Source: CAWCBG01 sp963793845 | GTDB taxonomy: Bacteria > Acidobacteriota > Terriglobia > Terriglobales > Acidobacteriaceae | Assembly (NCBI GenBank): GCA_963793845.1 | Contig: CAWCBG010000014.1 | Span: 1,409,257 to 1,473,256 of the forward strand | DNA: 64,000 bases | Direction: 5' to 3' | In this document: in pieces, positions 8,088-17,140 of the stretch | Layout: every line of letters begins with the position of its first letter | Numbering within the stretch: the stretch's first letter is position 1 | Program-made: the position numbers and the translations under genes | Notes under the pieces: generated by a model | Databases searched by the model: none | Told to the model about the DNA's origin: nothing | The model's input: the letters and a program-made list of their open reading frames with translations, nothing else

Positions 8088-9413
8088 TTACCGCCTTCTT
8101 TTCAGGATACCCACTGCCAGAACGGCGGCTGCAGTCATCAGTCCAATGCCGACAGCCACGCTCTTCCTCGAACACTGCTCGAAAGCCGAACGCTTTCTGA
8201 CGGCATCCTGCACGTGCTCCGGACGCGCGCCCATGCCGACGGCACGCCCGGTCAGGCGTTGCACTCCAGGAATGGAGACGATGGTCTTCAGTTGCCATGG
8301 AGCCTTGATTGGGCCTGGATCCTCGAAGACCCGTTGAAATCCTTTGTGTGCGAAAACCTGCACCTTTTGCGTGACCCGTGTGGGAAACTCGCGGCGCTGT
8401 TGCACGCGAGCCAGATCGGCATCCGTGACCCGACGCTCTCGAATTGGCGCGGCCAGCAGATTCGCGGTGGCGACCGCATCCTGAATCGCGAGGTTGATGC
8501 CCACGCCTCCCGCCGGAGACATGGCGTGAGCGGCATCGCCTATGCAAAGCAGGCCGGGTCGATACCACTTCGCCAGGTGATTGATCTGGACTGACAGCAG
8601 CTTGATCTGCGTCCAATCCGTCAGCTCATTCACCCGGTCGCCGAGATAGGGGGCAATCTTGCGGACGATCTGGCAAAAGTCCTCCAGTCCCCGGCTCTTG
8701 ATGTCGTCGAAGGAACCCTTGCGGATGATCAGCCCAGCCTGAAAATAGTCGCCGCGATTGATCAGCACCAGCGCTCGCCCGTAGTTGACGTTCCCCAGCA
8801 GTCTTTCCGGGTCATTCGCGTTTCGACTGATACGGAACCACAGCACGTCGATCGGCACTCCCTCCTCGATTACCTCCAACTGCGCCGCTTTGCGCATGGT
8901 GGACTGACGGCCATCGCAGGCGATTACCACGTCGGCTTTAATTTGCACTTCGCCCGTGGGAGTGTGTGCGACGACTCCAGTGATTCGGCGGGCGTCGCGG
9001 GTCACGTCGACCGCGTCGTGCTGCATGCGCAGGTCGAAGCCGGGGAAGCGCTTCGCCTTTTCCGAGAAGAAATCCAGGAAGTCCCACTGCGGCATCAGTG
9101 CGACGAACTTGCAATGGGTCGGCAGATGACGGAAGTCCGCAGCAGTAAACGAATAGTCTCCGAAGACGCCGCCCACGGTGGTCAACACCTGATGTGGCAC
9201 CTTCAGGAAGTCATCCAGCAGCCCCAATTCGTAAATGACTTCCAGGGTTGACGGATGCACGGTGTCGCCGCGAAAGTCGCGGAAGAAGTCTTTGTGCTTC
9301 TCCAGAACCTTGACGTCTACACCGGCGCGCGCCAGTAGATAGGCGAGCATGACACCGGCAGGACCTCCACCGACGATGCAGCAGGTTGTTTCCAGCGTCT
9401 CGGGTGTCGTCAT
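8088..9413 (-). CDS. FAD-dependent monooxygenase (PHBH-fold oxidoreductase)
   Basis: About 441 aa. The start at 9413 has GAGG 7 nt upstream. Domain order: an FAD-binding GxGxxG region (CIVGGGPAGVMLAYLLARAG), a central DG motif (VVIACDGRQSTMRKAA), and a GD motif (GLLCIGDAAHAMSPAGGVGINLAIQD). Together these are diagnostic of the p-hydroxybenzoate hydroxylase/UbiH class. An unusual feature is a C-terminal hydrophobic helix (SVAVGIGLMTAAAVLAVGIL) ending in KRRR, which would anchor the enzyme to the membrane. The substrate is unknown; aromatic or polyketide-like compounds are typical. It is transcribed divergently from the sensor kinase at 9560. Confidence 0.8.
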   Translation of the reverse strand: MTTPETLETTCCIVGGGPAGVMLAYLLARAGVDVKVLEKHKDFFRDFRGDTVHPSTLEVIYELGLLDDFLKVPHQVLTTVGGVFGDYSFTAADFRHLPTHCKFVALMPQWDFLDFFSEKAKRFPGFDLRMQHDAVDVTRDARRITGVVAHTPTGEVQIKADVVIACDGRQSTMRKAAQLEVIEEGVPIDVLWFRISRNANDPERLLGNVNYGRALVLINRGDYFQAGLIIRKGSFDDIKSRGLEDFCQIVRKIAPYLGDRVNELTDWTQIKLLSVQINHLAKWYRPGLLCIGDAAHAMSPAGGVGINLAIQDAVATANLLAAPIRERRVTDADLARVQQRREFPTRVTQKVQVFAHKGFQRVFEDPGPIKAPWQLKTIVSIPGVQRLTGRAVGMGARPEHVQDAVRKRSAFEQCSRKSVAVGIGLMTAAAVLAVGILKRRR

Positions 9414-9559
9414 AGGCAAACCTCGTGAGCCGACGATTCGGCGCACTATCTATGCTCGGTCATAGAGGACAAAAGAACAAGGAGAGGAGGCATGTATCTC
9501 GCCTTCATCGTGTGGCTCTGCTTTGGGCTGGATGAGCGTCCGGCTACGGCCTTGCGCTC

Positions 9560-10933
9560 TTGGTGCGCGTGCGCCCTGCATTGTATGCTCAGGGCGTGCG
9601 GCATCCCGTAACAGCGCAGCGTTCTCCGACGGCAGCCCTGCTGCTGGGCCTGGTGATTACGCTGGCCGCCGTGGCAGCGTACACCGGTTACATCACGGTG
9701 CAGATCGGGAGCCTGCGTGCCTTGCAGCATGATGTCACCGACCGCAATCGCCGCGACTCGCTGCAACTGCTCCGCATTCAGAACGATCTGAACCTGCTCG
9801 GCATCGCCATGCGCGACATGCTTGACAAGGGCCAGCCTTATCCGCTGAGCGCGTGGTCGGCGCAGTTTCAGCGCATGCAGCAAGACTTGAACGACGCGCT
9901 CAATCTGGAAGAGAAGCTCGCCGTTGCGCATCGCACTCCCGAACAGCGCCAGTACCTCGAAGGCACGCTGGCGCAGTTCTGGGTCGCCTCTGACAAGACG
10001 TTCGCCCTGGCCAAGGACGGCAAGGAAGCCGAAGCGCGCGAGCAGATTCGTTCCGCCTTGCAGCCTCGCGAAGCCGCCCTGAGCACGGCGGTAGCGCGGC
10101 TGCTCGTCGCCAACAACGAAGCGGAGAAGCAGGCGGGCGAGCGCATCGGGCAAATCTACGATCGGGTGCAGCGCCAGGTCTACTGGTTCCTGGTGGCGAC
10201 GCTGATTGCTATCGTCCTCACCAGCTTGTACCTCATTCGCTCGAATCGGCGACTCTTTCGCCAGCTCTCGGATCTTTCCGATCAACGCAGTGAACTGGCA
10301 CAGAAACTCATCGCGACGCAGGAGTCGACCTTGCTGCACATCTCGCGCGAGCTGCACGACGAGTTCGGCCAGATTCTCACTGCCATGGGATCGATGCTGC
10401 AGCGCGCGGGGCGCCACGCTCCTGAGGGCTCTACGCTGCGGGCCGATCTGCAGGAAGTCTCGGAGATCGCCCAGTCGGCGCTCGATAGCGTGCGCAGTCT
10501 GTCGCAAGCGCTACATCCCGTGACCCTGGAGGAAGCCGGCCTGGAGAGCACGGTCGATTGGTACCTGCCGGTAGTGGAGCGGCAGAACGGGATTGTCATA
10601 CACTACGAGAAGTCGGGTACACCGTTTCCGATCGAGAGCCGCATGGGGATTCATGTCTACCGCGTCCTGCAGGAGGCACTGAACAATGCCACGCGGCACT
10701 CCGGGACGAAAGAGGCTTGGGTGCGCCTGCGCTTCCTGCGCGACGACCTTGAGCTCGAAGTGGAAGATCATGGCAAAGGGTTCAGTCCCAACGGAAAACG
10801 CGGGATCGGACTGGTGGCCATGCGCGAACGTGCGGAATTACTGGGTGGAAACATCACCTTTCGCCAACCGCCGGGCGGTGGAACCACGGTAAGGCTGAGC
10901 GTGCCCAGGGAGGGCGCTGAACAAAATGCGTGA
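9560..10933 (+). CDS. NarL-family sensor histidine kinase
   Basis: Up to 457 aa. The N-terminus has one transmembrane helix (ALLLGLVITLAAVAAYTGY), then an extracytoplasmic helical sensor of about 150 aa (QxxL/REAAL-type four-helix-bundle character), and a second transmembrane helix (VYWFLVATLIAIVLTSLYLI). The cytosolic part carries a HisKA_3 dimerisation domain with phospho-acceptor motif SRELHDEFGQ and an ATPase domain (EALNNATRHS, DHGKGF, GIGLVAMRERAELLGG). It would phosphorylate the response regulator that starts inside its last codons. The start is uncertain: TTG at 9560 is the longest, and GTG at 9596 is an alternative. The signal sensed is unknown. Confidence 0.85.
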   Translation: MVRVRPALYAQGVRHPVTAQRSPTAALLLGLVITLAAVAAYTGYITVQIGSLRALQHDVTDRNRRDSLQLLRIQNDLNLLGIAMRDMLDKGQPYPLSAWSAQFQRMQQDLNDALNLEEKLAVAHRTPEQRQYLEGTLAQFWVASDKTFALAKDGKEAEAREQIRSALQPREAALSTAVARLLVANNEAEKQAGERIGQIYDRVQRQVYWFLVATLIAIVLTSLYLIRSNRRLFRQLSDLSDQRSELAQKLIATQESTLLHISRELHDEFGQILTAMGSMLQRAGRHAPEGSTLRADLQEVSEIAQSALDSVRSLSQALHPVTLEEAGLESTVDWYLPVVERQNGIVIHYEKSGTPFPIESRMGIHVYRVLQEALNNATRHSGTKEAWVRLRFLRDDLELEVEDHGKGFSPNGKRGIGLVAMRERAELLGGNITFRQPPGGGTTVRLSVPREGAEQNA

Positions 10934-11555
10934 CAAGATTTCGGTGATCCTGGTGGACGATCACGCGCTGGTGCGCCGCGGCTTCCGGCGAATGCTGGAA
11001 GACGAAGACGACATCGTGATCAAGGGCGAGGCCAGCAACGGCGAAGAAGCCATCAAGCTGGCCGCGCAACTGCGGCCGCAAGTCATGGTGATGGACTGCG
11101 CGCTCCCCGGAACCAGCGGGCTCGAAGCCACCCGTCGCATTCTGGAGAAGAATCGCAACATCGCCGTGCTCATGCTCAGCATGCATTCGGAAGAAACCTG
11201 GGTACGCCAGGCGATGGAAGCCGGCGCCCGCGGTTACATGCTGAAGAACGCTGTGGACCTGGAGCTGGTGACCGCGATCCGGCGCGTCGCGAACGGCGAG
11301 ACGGTGCTCGATCCGCAGGTCGCCAAAGCGGCCAACCTCAAGGGCGAGCGCGGGCTGGGATTAACGTCGCGCGAGCTGGAAATTCTGCAGCTTATCGTGG
11401 AAGGCAAGTCCAACAAGGAGATTGCCGTGCAACTCAACTTGAGCGCCAACACCATCGCTGTGCATCGCGCCAATCTCATGGACGCCCTGGGCATCCACAA
11501 GACCGCCGAGTTGGTGGTCTATGCCATTCGCAATGGGCTGGTGAATATCACCTGA
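10926..11555 (+). CDS. LuxR/NarL-family response regulator
   Basis: 209 aa. The N-terminal receiver domain has the acidic pair (VDDH), phospho-accepting Asp57 (VMVMDCALPGTSG), and a conserved Lys (GYMLKNAVD). A C-terminal LuxR-type helix-turn-helix follows (LTSRELEILQLIVEGKSNKEIA...LSANTIAVHRANLM). The ATG overlaps the kinase stop by 8 nt, so the pair is translationally coupled. Target genes are not evident; the neighbours on either side (monooxygenase, toxin-antitoxin) read on the other strand. Confidence 0.9.
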   Translation: MRDKISVILVDDHALVRRGFRRMLEDEDDIVIKGEASNGEEAIKLAAQLRPQVMVMDCALPGTSGLEATRRILEKNRNIAVLMLSMHSEETWVRQAMEAGARGYMLKNAVDLELVTAIRRVANGETVLDPQVAKAANLKGERGLGLTSRELEILQLIVEGKSNKEIAVQLNLSANTIAVHRANLMDALGIHKTAELVVYAIRNGLVNIT

Positions 11556-11594
11556 GACAGCTTTCGGGATCGTGCTTCGCAGGGCGGTCCCGTC

Positions 11595-12023
11595 TCACAT
11601 GGTGATCACTTGCCACAGAAATGCGCGAAACTCGGCAAGCTTACGGTAGTCGCGCTCATTTGTGGTTAGCACCCTGATACCGAGCCGCCCGGCGCTCATC
11701 GCGATCAGCGCATCGTTGGTTAGCCGCCCCTGTCCGATTTGCTCGTAATGATATGTCACCGCTAATCGGGCGAGTACCCGTCCGGCTTGCGTCCAGTCGC
11801 TCAGATTGGGCACCAGGATTCGTTTCGCTCGGTCAAAATCCCGTTCTAGCCGTTCCACCACGCGGCGCTCCCGGTCCCCGGCGCCCGCATAGAGTTCTTC
11901 GAGCACCACCGAACTCAGCCACAAAGGCGCGTCCGCAGCTATCCGCCTAAGGGCGAGAACCGCTTCGTTACCGCGGCGGAGCGCGGATATGTAGATGGAG
12001 GTATCGAAGAGTGCGGGCTGCAT
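11595..12023 (-). CDS. PIN-domain toxin, VapC-like ribonuclease
   Basis: 142 aa. A PIN nuclease fold with the expected acidic residues: LFDTSIYI near the N-terminus, LEELYAG, TNDALIA in the middle, and TTNERDYRKL near the C-terminus. VapC toxins are Mg2+-dependent RNases that cut tRNA or rRNA. The ATG directly abuts the TAG stop of the upstream gene (0-nt spacing), a standard toxin-antitoxin arrangement. The preceding small protein is the presumed antitoxin. Confidence 0.8.
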   Translation of the reverse strand: MQPALFDTSIYISALRRGNEAVLALRRIAADAPLWLSSVVLEELYAGAGDRERRVVERLERDFDRAKRILVPNLSDWTQAGRVLARLAVTYHYEQIGQGRLTNDALIAMSAGRLGIRVLTTNERDYRKLAEFRAFLWQVITM

Positions 12024-12251
12024 CTAACCAGCCAGCGCGCCGTAGACGTCCCCGATCTCAATGCCGCTCTTGATAAACCGCTCTGTGGCCTGAAGTACCA
12101 GGCGATTCTTCTCGTGCTCGGCAATCACGAAGTCCAGAGCGCGCTCTACCGCCTCGGTTTCCGTGCGGGCACGCAATGCCTTTTGGGCGCGCTTAATCTT
12201 GCTGGAATCCAACTGGAAGTGCTTGTGGGTTCGTTTGATGGCAGTGGCCAT
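12024..12251 (-). CDS. Antitoxin partner of the VapC-like toxin
   Basis: 75 aa from the ATG at 12251, which has AGAGGA about 8 nt upstream; a longer frame to 12299 exists but its start lies inside the operator. The middle (LDSSKIKRAQKALRARTETEAVERALDFVIAEHEKN) is a ribbon-helix-helix-like DNA-binding segment of the kind found in VapB/DUF2191 antitoxins. The C-terminal tail would wrap the toxin. It is predicted to neutralise the downstream PIN protein and repress the pair through the dyad at 12285-12311. Confidence 0.7.
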   Translation of the reverse strand: MATAIKRTHKHFQLDSSKIKRAQKALRARTETEAVERALDFVIAEHEKNRLVLQATERFIKSGIEIGDVYGALAG

Positions 12252-12284
12252 ACGGCGATTCCTCTGCGCGAATTTAACACCGGG

Positions 12285-12311
12285 TGTACATGATATCATA
12301 CTTTATGTACA
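12285..12311 (-). promoter_or_regulatory. Inverted-repeat operator/promoter of the toxin-antitoxin pair
   Basis: The arms TGTACAT (12285-12291) and ATGTACA (12305-12311) form a perfect 7-bp dyad around 13 bp. The smaller palindrome TGATATCA sits at 12291-12298. Read on the minus strand, the spacer contains a -10-like TATGAT. It lies about 35 nt upstream of the antitoxin ATG, the expected place for autoregulation. Confidence 0.5.
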
Positions 12312-12669
12312 TTGCAGGACTCGTGGTTCCCCTTAAGTGAGCGCGTAGCGGAATACAGCCCCCGATAGGTGGTCACCTGAATCCCCCACCATTTCCCTAG
12401 TTGCTTTCCCGGCTAATTACCCGCATACTCGCTGTTCATTCCATACCAGCAGCACGCACTACAGAGGTCTCGAGGGGGGCATCTGCACGGACGATTGCGC
12501 TACCTAGGTTGTGTCACCCGGGCCGGACGCCCGGTATTCCTAAGAACTTAAATTGACCTTGAGCCAGCGGGACGAGTCACGCGCTGAGCGGGCAAAATTA
12601 GTGTGCCCATCGCGCCTAAGGTTTTTCGATACGAAACGAGTGCAAATAAACCAGGAGGATGGAGAGCAA
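12312..12669. other. Intergenic region between the toxin-antitoxin pair and the secreted protein gene
   Basis: About 360 bp without a convincing gene. It contains a small GC hairpin, CCGGGC-CGGAC-GCCCGG, at 12518-12534. A ribosome-binding site (GGAG near 12661) belongs to the next gene. I see no tRNA-like or mobile element structure. Confidence 0.5.
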
Positions 12670-13452
12670 ATGAAGAGGAAACTGTTGGGAGTTTTTGCAG
12701 GACTATGCGTACTGGCGACGGCAGCCGTTTGGGTCGCGCCGGCAAGCGCGCAGACAGCAGAGGTGAAAGAGAAACCGCCGATGTATTCGTACGTCAGCAA
12801 TTGGGCGATCCCCCGAGCGCAGTGGGCGGAAATGGAAAAGGCCGACCAGGCGGACCAGAAGATTCTGGAAAAGGGCGTGTCCGACGGAACGATTGTGGCC
12901 TTTGGCAACGACCGGAACCTGATTCACCAGGTGGACGGCAGCACGCACGACGACTGGTGGTCGTCCATGTCGATGGCCGGGGCGATGAACATTCTCGATC
13001 AGTTCTACAGCTCGGGTAACTCCAGCTCTCCCGTCCTGGAGACCGCCACCAGGCACTGGGATGACCTGTACGTCAGCCGCTATTACAACTGGCGCGCCGG
13101 AACCTACAAGAATGCCTACACGCATGGCTCGACTTATAAATTCAAGGCCGATTCGCCACCCGATGCCTTGGACACGCTCAGCAAGAACGTGCTCGCGCCC
13201 ATGATGGAGAAGTTGCTGGCGGCGGGAACGATTTTCGAATATGAGATCGATACCCAGGCGATCCACAACGAAGCTCCCGGCACGTTTTACCTGTTCTATA
13301 TCACTGCCAATGCGGACGGCCTCGACAAAGTCAACGCAGCCCTGCGAGAGACGGTGAAATCGAATCCGCTCATCGGTCCGGCATTGGACTCGATGGTGGA
13401 CTTCACGCCGCACCGGGACATGCTGGCACGCACCAACGCGACGTACAAATAG
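12670..13452 (+). CDS. Hypothetical secreted protein
   Basis: 260 aa. The start at 12670 is preceded by GGAGAG and gives a signal peptide (MKRKLLGVFAGLCVLATAAV, cleavage after ASA-Q). The mature protein is aromatic-rich (YVSNWAIPRAQWAEM, DDWWSSMSMAGAMN, RYYNWRAGTYKNAY). It has two similar-looking halves of about 110 residues, each with an NAxxYTxx or TxxFYLFYI strand, suggesting a duplicated alpha+beta-barrel (dimeric ferredoxin-like) fold. No catalytic motif is recognised, so the function is unknown. A strong hairpin follows the stop. Confidence 0.6.
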   Translation: MKRKLLGVFAGLCVLATAAVWVAPASAQTAEVKEKPPMYSYVSNWAIPRAQWAEMEKADQADQKILEKGVSDGTIVAFGNDRNLIHQVDGSTHDDWWSSMSMAGAMNILDQFYSSGNSSSPVLETATRHWDDLYVSRYYNWRAGTYKNAYTHGSTYKFKADSPPDALDTLSKNVLAPMMEKLLAAGTIFEYEIDTQAIHNEAPGTFYLFYITANADGLDKVNAALRETVKSNPLIGPALDSMVDFTPHRDMLARTNATYK

Positions 13453-13468
13453 GCTATATTGTTTCGCT

Positions 13469-13516
13469 TTCGTCCCCACCCTCATCCGCCGATCTGGTGG
13501 ACAGGGTGGGGACGAA
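13469..13516. terminator. Long inverted repeat between convergent genes, likely bidirectional terminator
   Basis: A perfect 14-bp stem (TTCGTCCCCACCCT at 13469-13482 with AGGGTGGGGACGAA at 13503-13516) around a 20-nt loop. It lies between the stops of two convergent genes. No long T-run follows on either strand, so it may be a stabilising 3' hairpin rather than a classical intrinsic terminator. Confidence 0.55.
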
Positions 13517-13638
13517 GATTCACAGTTGGGCGAAAAATCCGATCGAGCAACGCCCGTGCACCAGAGTCGTTATAGGCCCGCGGTTGACATTGTTCGACAA
13601 CTCGAGATCGCCGGGCAGGCCAGAGGATAGCCGCCGGT

Positions 13639-14667
13639 TCACACCATCTCGGTGCCCCACAAATCATGCAAGTGAAGCACACCAAGCAAGCGGCCCGTTT
13701 CGTCGACCACGGGAAGCGACGTGATTTTCTTTTGCTCCATGACGTCGAGGGCGGCAGTGGCGAGCATATCTGGCCCCACCGTTTTGGGTGAGCGGGTCAT
13801 GCACTGAGCAGCAGTAAGATCGAACAAATCCTTGCCATGTTGCTGCAGCAGACGGCGTAAATCCCCGTCACTGATCAGGCCGACCAGGTTGTCGTTCTCG
13901 ACTACGGTCGTCATCCCGAGCCCTTTACGCGACATTTCGTAGATTACTTCGCTTAGATGAGTGGACGGCGCAACACGCGGAACCGCGTCTCCGGAATGCA
14001 TCAGGGAGACAGCGCGCGCGAAACGTTTGCCGAGCTTGCCGCCGGGGTGCAGGTTGGCGAAGTCTTCTTCCTTGAAACCACGCCGCTCCGAAAGTGCCAC
14101 CGCGAGTGCGTCGCCGAGCGCCAACATCGAGGTGGTGGAGGCGGTAGGCGCCAGTCCGAGCGAACATGCCTCGTGCGCGACCGAACAGTCCAGGGCGACA
14201 TCGGCGGCTTGAGCCAGGGTCGACAGGGTGCGCGGATCGGCTGGGGCGGAATACAGGTCATCACAGGTCATGGTGATGAGCGGTACGCTCAGCCGCTTGA
14301 TGGTGGCCAGCAGTTGCAGGATTTCCCCGGTCTCGCCGCTGGCGGAGAGGGTAACCACCAAGTCGCCGCGCGCGATCATCCCGAGATCGCCGTGCATGGC
14401 CTCAGCGGGATGGAGGAACAGGGCGGGGCATCCGGTAGAGCTGAAGGTCGCCGCAATCTTGCGGGCGATAATTCCACTCTTGCCCATACCACTGACGACG
14501 ACGCGGCCCGTGCAGCCCGAAAGCAGTTCCACAGCCCGTTCAAAAGCCGGCGCCATTGGACCGGCGATGCGATCGGCCAAAGCTTTGAGGGCATCGGCCT
14601 CGATGCGCACCACATTCTCGCCTACATGTTTCATGCTGATCGGAGGTAAGGGCTCGATAGTAGACAT
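13639..14667 (-). CDS. kdsD: D-arabinose-5-phosphate isomerase KdsD/KpsF
   Basis: 342 aa. An N-terminal sugar isomerase (SIS) domain has the motifs VVVSGMGKSGIIARKIAATF, HPAEAMHGDLG and TLSASGETGEI. Two C-terminal CBS domains follow (about 215-275 and 285-342). The enzyme interconverts D-ribulose 5-phosphate and D-arabinose 5-phosphate, the first step of Kdo synthesis for lipopolysaccharide. Length and domain order are typical. Its ATG overlaps the stop of the upstream rodZ-like gene in TAATG, so the two are translationally coupled. Confidence 0.9.
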   Translation of the reverse strand: MSTIEPLPPISMKHVGENVVRIEADALKALADRIAGPMAPAFERAVELLSGCTGRVVVSGMGKSGIIARKIAATFSSTGCPALFLHPAEAMHGDLGMIARGDLVVTLSASGETGEILQLLATIKRLSVPLITMTCDDLYSAPADPRTLSTLAQAADVALDCSVAHEACSLGLAPTASTTSMLALGDALAVALSERRGFKEEDFANLHPGGKLGKRFARAVSLMHSGDAVPRVAPSTHLSEVIYEMSRKGLGMTTVVENDNLVGLISDGDLRRLLQQHGKDLFDLTAAQCMTRSPKTVGPDMLATAALDVMEQKKITSLPVVDETGRLLGVLHLHDLWGTEMV

Positions 14668-15683
14668 TATTGCGATTGAGTCTGGTTGGGAAGCAGACCA
14701 TGTGAGTTGAAGACGAGCACCCGCTCATCGTTCTGGCCGCCGGTCAAGGGCACGTCTTTTCCGTTGAACGAAACCTCGACGTCACCCGCGTTGCCAGTCC
14801 ACAGCACAACCTGATCGTTAGCGCGGATCGTCTTGATGTCAGGCGGCTTGATGATACCGCGCACTTTGATAATGCCATCCGACTTGATCGACACCCAGGC
14901 CCGATCCTTCGCTTTCACACTGACTTCGAAAGGAGCACCGGCACTTTCCTCGGGCTTCGCGGCGCCAGGAGCGCTGTCACCCGCGGGCGCAGAAGCCGAC
15001 TGCGCGACGGGCGCGGGAGGGGGCGATGACTGGGACTGCGGCACCACGGTTTTCGCCGGGACGACACTGCCGTGGGCCTTCTCGGATACGCCATCCTCGC
15101 CCTTTGGCTTTGCCCTCTCGGTGGCGCTGGTGTCGCCAGGATTGCTTTCGGAAGCGGACTCGGGCGGCTTGGCGTCAGCTCCAGTCGATGGAAGCGCAGC
15201 TCCATTGGCTTGCCCTTCAGTCGCAGGCACATTCGTCTCGGCGGCCAGACTCTTCGCCGCCACTTGCTTGCGGTGTTCCTGATACATTCGCCAGCCGCCG
15301 GAGGCTCCTACGACCAGGACAATTAGAATGAGTACCGGAACGAAGGGGAATGAACCACGGCCGGTGTGGGCTGGAGACCTGTCGTTTCGAGCCGCGTAGT
15401 CGGAGGTGTTCTGAGCGGCGATCACCCTTGGATCGGGATCGTTCCCTTGGTGAGCTTCCAGATAATCGGCGACTGCGCCCTCTTCGTCGATGCCCAGGTA
15501 CTTGGCGTATGCGCGGACAAAGCCCTTGTTGAAAATGCCGCCGGGGAGTAGGTCGAACTGTTCCTCTTCGAGAGCTCGGAGGAGGCGAGTGCCAATCTTG
15601 GTGGCCGCCGAAATTTCATCGAGAGACACACGTCGCATTTCCCGTTCGCGACGCAATCTTTCGCCGAAGGTACCCACCTTCAT
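14667..15683 (-). CDS. rodZ: RodZ-like helix-turn-helix membrane protein
   Basis: 338 aa. Layout: an N-terminal Xre-type helix-turn-helix (about 3-75, with GERLRREREMRRVSLDEIS and FVRAYAKYLGID), one transmembrane helix (FPFVPVLILIVLVVGASGG, about 110-130), and a long Pro/Ala/Ser/Lys-rich periplasmic linker. A C-terminal DUF4115-type beta domain ends it (about 245-338: EVSVKAKDRAWVSI). This is the RodZ architecture; RodZ links MreB to the envelope and controls rod shape. It is coupled to kdsD, consistent with envelope biogenesis. Confidence 0.8.
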   Translation of the reverse strand: MKVGTFGERLRREREMRRVSLDEISAATKIGTRLLRALEEEQFDLLPGGIFNKGFVRAYAKYLGIDEEGAVADYLEAHQGNDPDPRVIAAQNTSDYAARNDRSPAHTGRGSFPFVPVLILIVLVVGASGGWRMYQEHRKQVAAKSLAAETNVPATEGQANGAALPSTGADAKPPESASESNPGDTSATERAKPKGEDGVSEKAHGSVVPAKTVVPQSQSSPPPAPVAQSASAPAGDSAPGAAKPEESAGAPFEVSVKAKDRAWVSIKSDGIIKVRGIIKPPDIKTIRANDQVVLWTGNAGDVEVSFNGKDVPLTGGQNDERVLVFNSHGLLPNQTQSQ

Positions 15684-15995
15684 TCCTCGCTATTGAAGGA
15701 ATTGATCGATTCAAAGTGTACCTGTTGTAGCCGCAAAATAATAGGAAGTCTGGCCGGGTGAAGGCAAACAAAGGCCACGCAACTAATTGCTGCACAAAGA
15801 TTTCATCGATATTCCATTCGATCGACCAGGCGGAGTTTGGCAAGCAGGCAGACCGTCCCTCATCAAAAAAGATACTTCTCATCACGATAATATGTAAAAC
15901 TAGGTCACCGGTTTTATGTCGAGCGGCCCGAAACGCGTGACGAGCTGCTGCGTGATGTTTCGTCCCAGCACGCGAGGTGACTACCAAGCCTTCCT
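15684..15995. other. Divergent intergenic region between rodZ and the GGDEF gene
   Basis: About 310 bp holding the promoters of two divergent genes. AT-richer stretches occur at 15710-15745 and 15870-15900 (gataatatgtaaaac), but I cannot fix -35/-10 pairs with confidence. No gene, repeat or structured RNA is apparent. Confidence 0.4.
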
Positions 15996-17060
15996 ATGCC
16001 CTTAGCCACAGCCGATAAAGACCGGCAGTCATACGAGCTGAGCATCTTCCACGATGTGGCGAAAGCTCTGACATCGTCGCTGGATCTGGACACCATTCTG
16101 GAAACCATCATGGCCAAGATGGCCGCCTACTTCGAATCGGCCGACTGGTCTCTGCTGATGATGGACGAATCCTCGCAAGAGCTTTATTACGCCGTGGCTG
16201 TAGGCAAGGGCTGTGAACTAGTGAACACTCTGCGGCTGGACGGCGGCAGCGAGACTTTGGCACGGTGGGTCATCGATCATGGCGAGCCACTGGTATTCAC
16301 AGATATCCGCCAGGACGTTCGTGTTCAGGCTGAGGATAGGGAGCGCGTGCCGGAAGGCAGTTCGGTTGTGTGCATGCCGGTGCGAACTGGCGGCAAGATC
16401 GTCGGCGTCATTCAACTGATGAATATCGTCATGGGGAATTACGTACGAAATCAGCTCTTGCTGCAGACCCTGGCCGATTATGCCGCCATTGCCATTGAGA
16501 ATGCCCGCGCCGTGCGCCGTATCCAGGAACTCAGCATCACGGACGACTGCACTGGCCTGTATAACGCCCGTCACCTGTTTACGGTGCTGTCTGAGGAAGT
16601 GCACCGCTCGGCGCGTTTCGGCTACGAAGTGGCGCTGCTCTTCCTCGACCTCGATAACTTCAAGCGGGTAAACGACGAACACGGACACCTGATCGGTAGT
16701 CTGCTGTTGGCCCAGGTGGGGCAGTTCCTGCGCGAGAACCTGCGGCTGATCGACGCCGCTTTTCGTTATGGAGGCGACGAGTTCGCGTTACTGCTGCCGC
16801 AAACCTCGCGAGAAGGTGCGATTCTCGTGGCCCGACGGCTGATGCATGCTTTTCACGAGAGGAAGTGGACGCCAGCGGCCGACGTTTCCTTGCACCTGAC
16901 CGCCAGCATCGGGATTGCGGCGTTTCCTGCCGACGCCACGACGCCAAAGGATATCGTGCAGCGCGCCGACGAGATGATGTACATCGTGAAGCAGTCTGGA
17001 CGGGACAACATCGCGATTGTCGGTTCGGGTGTCGTGGGAACGGACGATCCTAAGGGGTAG
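15996..17060 (+). CDS. GAF-GGDEF diguanylate cyclase
   Basis: 354 aa, cytosolic. An N-terminal GAF domain (about 10-165: GSSVVCMPVRTGGKIVGVIQ) is followed by a GGDEF domain (about 180-345) with an intact active site RYGGDEFALL. A product-inhibition I-site, RLID (RxxD), sits at the usual distance before it. The protein should therefore make cyclic di-GMP from two GTP and be feedback controlled. The GAF ligand is unknown. Its location next to rodZ/kdsD suggests no specific pathway. Confidence 0.88.
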   Translation: MPLATADKDRQSYELSIFHDVAKALTSSLDLDTILETIMAKMAAYFESADWSLLMMDESSQELYYAVAVGKGCELVNTLRLDGGSETLARWVIDHGEPLVFTDIRQDVRVQAEDRERVPEGSSVVCMPVRTGGKIVGVIQLMNIVMGNYVRNQLLLQTLADYAAIAIENARAVRRIQELSITDDCTGLYNARHLFTVLSEEVHRSARFGYEVALLFLDLDNFKRVNDEHGHLIGSLLLAQVGQFLRENLRLIDAAFRYGGDEFALLLPQTSREGAILVARRLMHAFHERKWTPAADVSLHLTASIGIAAFPADATTPKDIVQRADEMMYIVKQSGRDNIAIVGSGVVGTDDPKG

Positions 17061-17140
17061 AGCGGCTCCCACCATCCCCGAAATCTAGCGACGCCGAAAT
17101 CCCTCCGCTGTATTCCGTTGGCTAGAGCCTGAAAAGTGGG

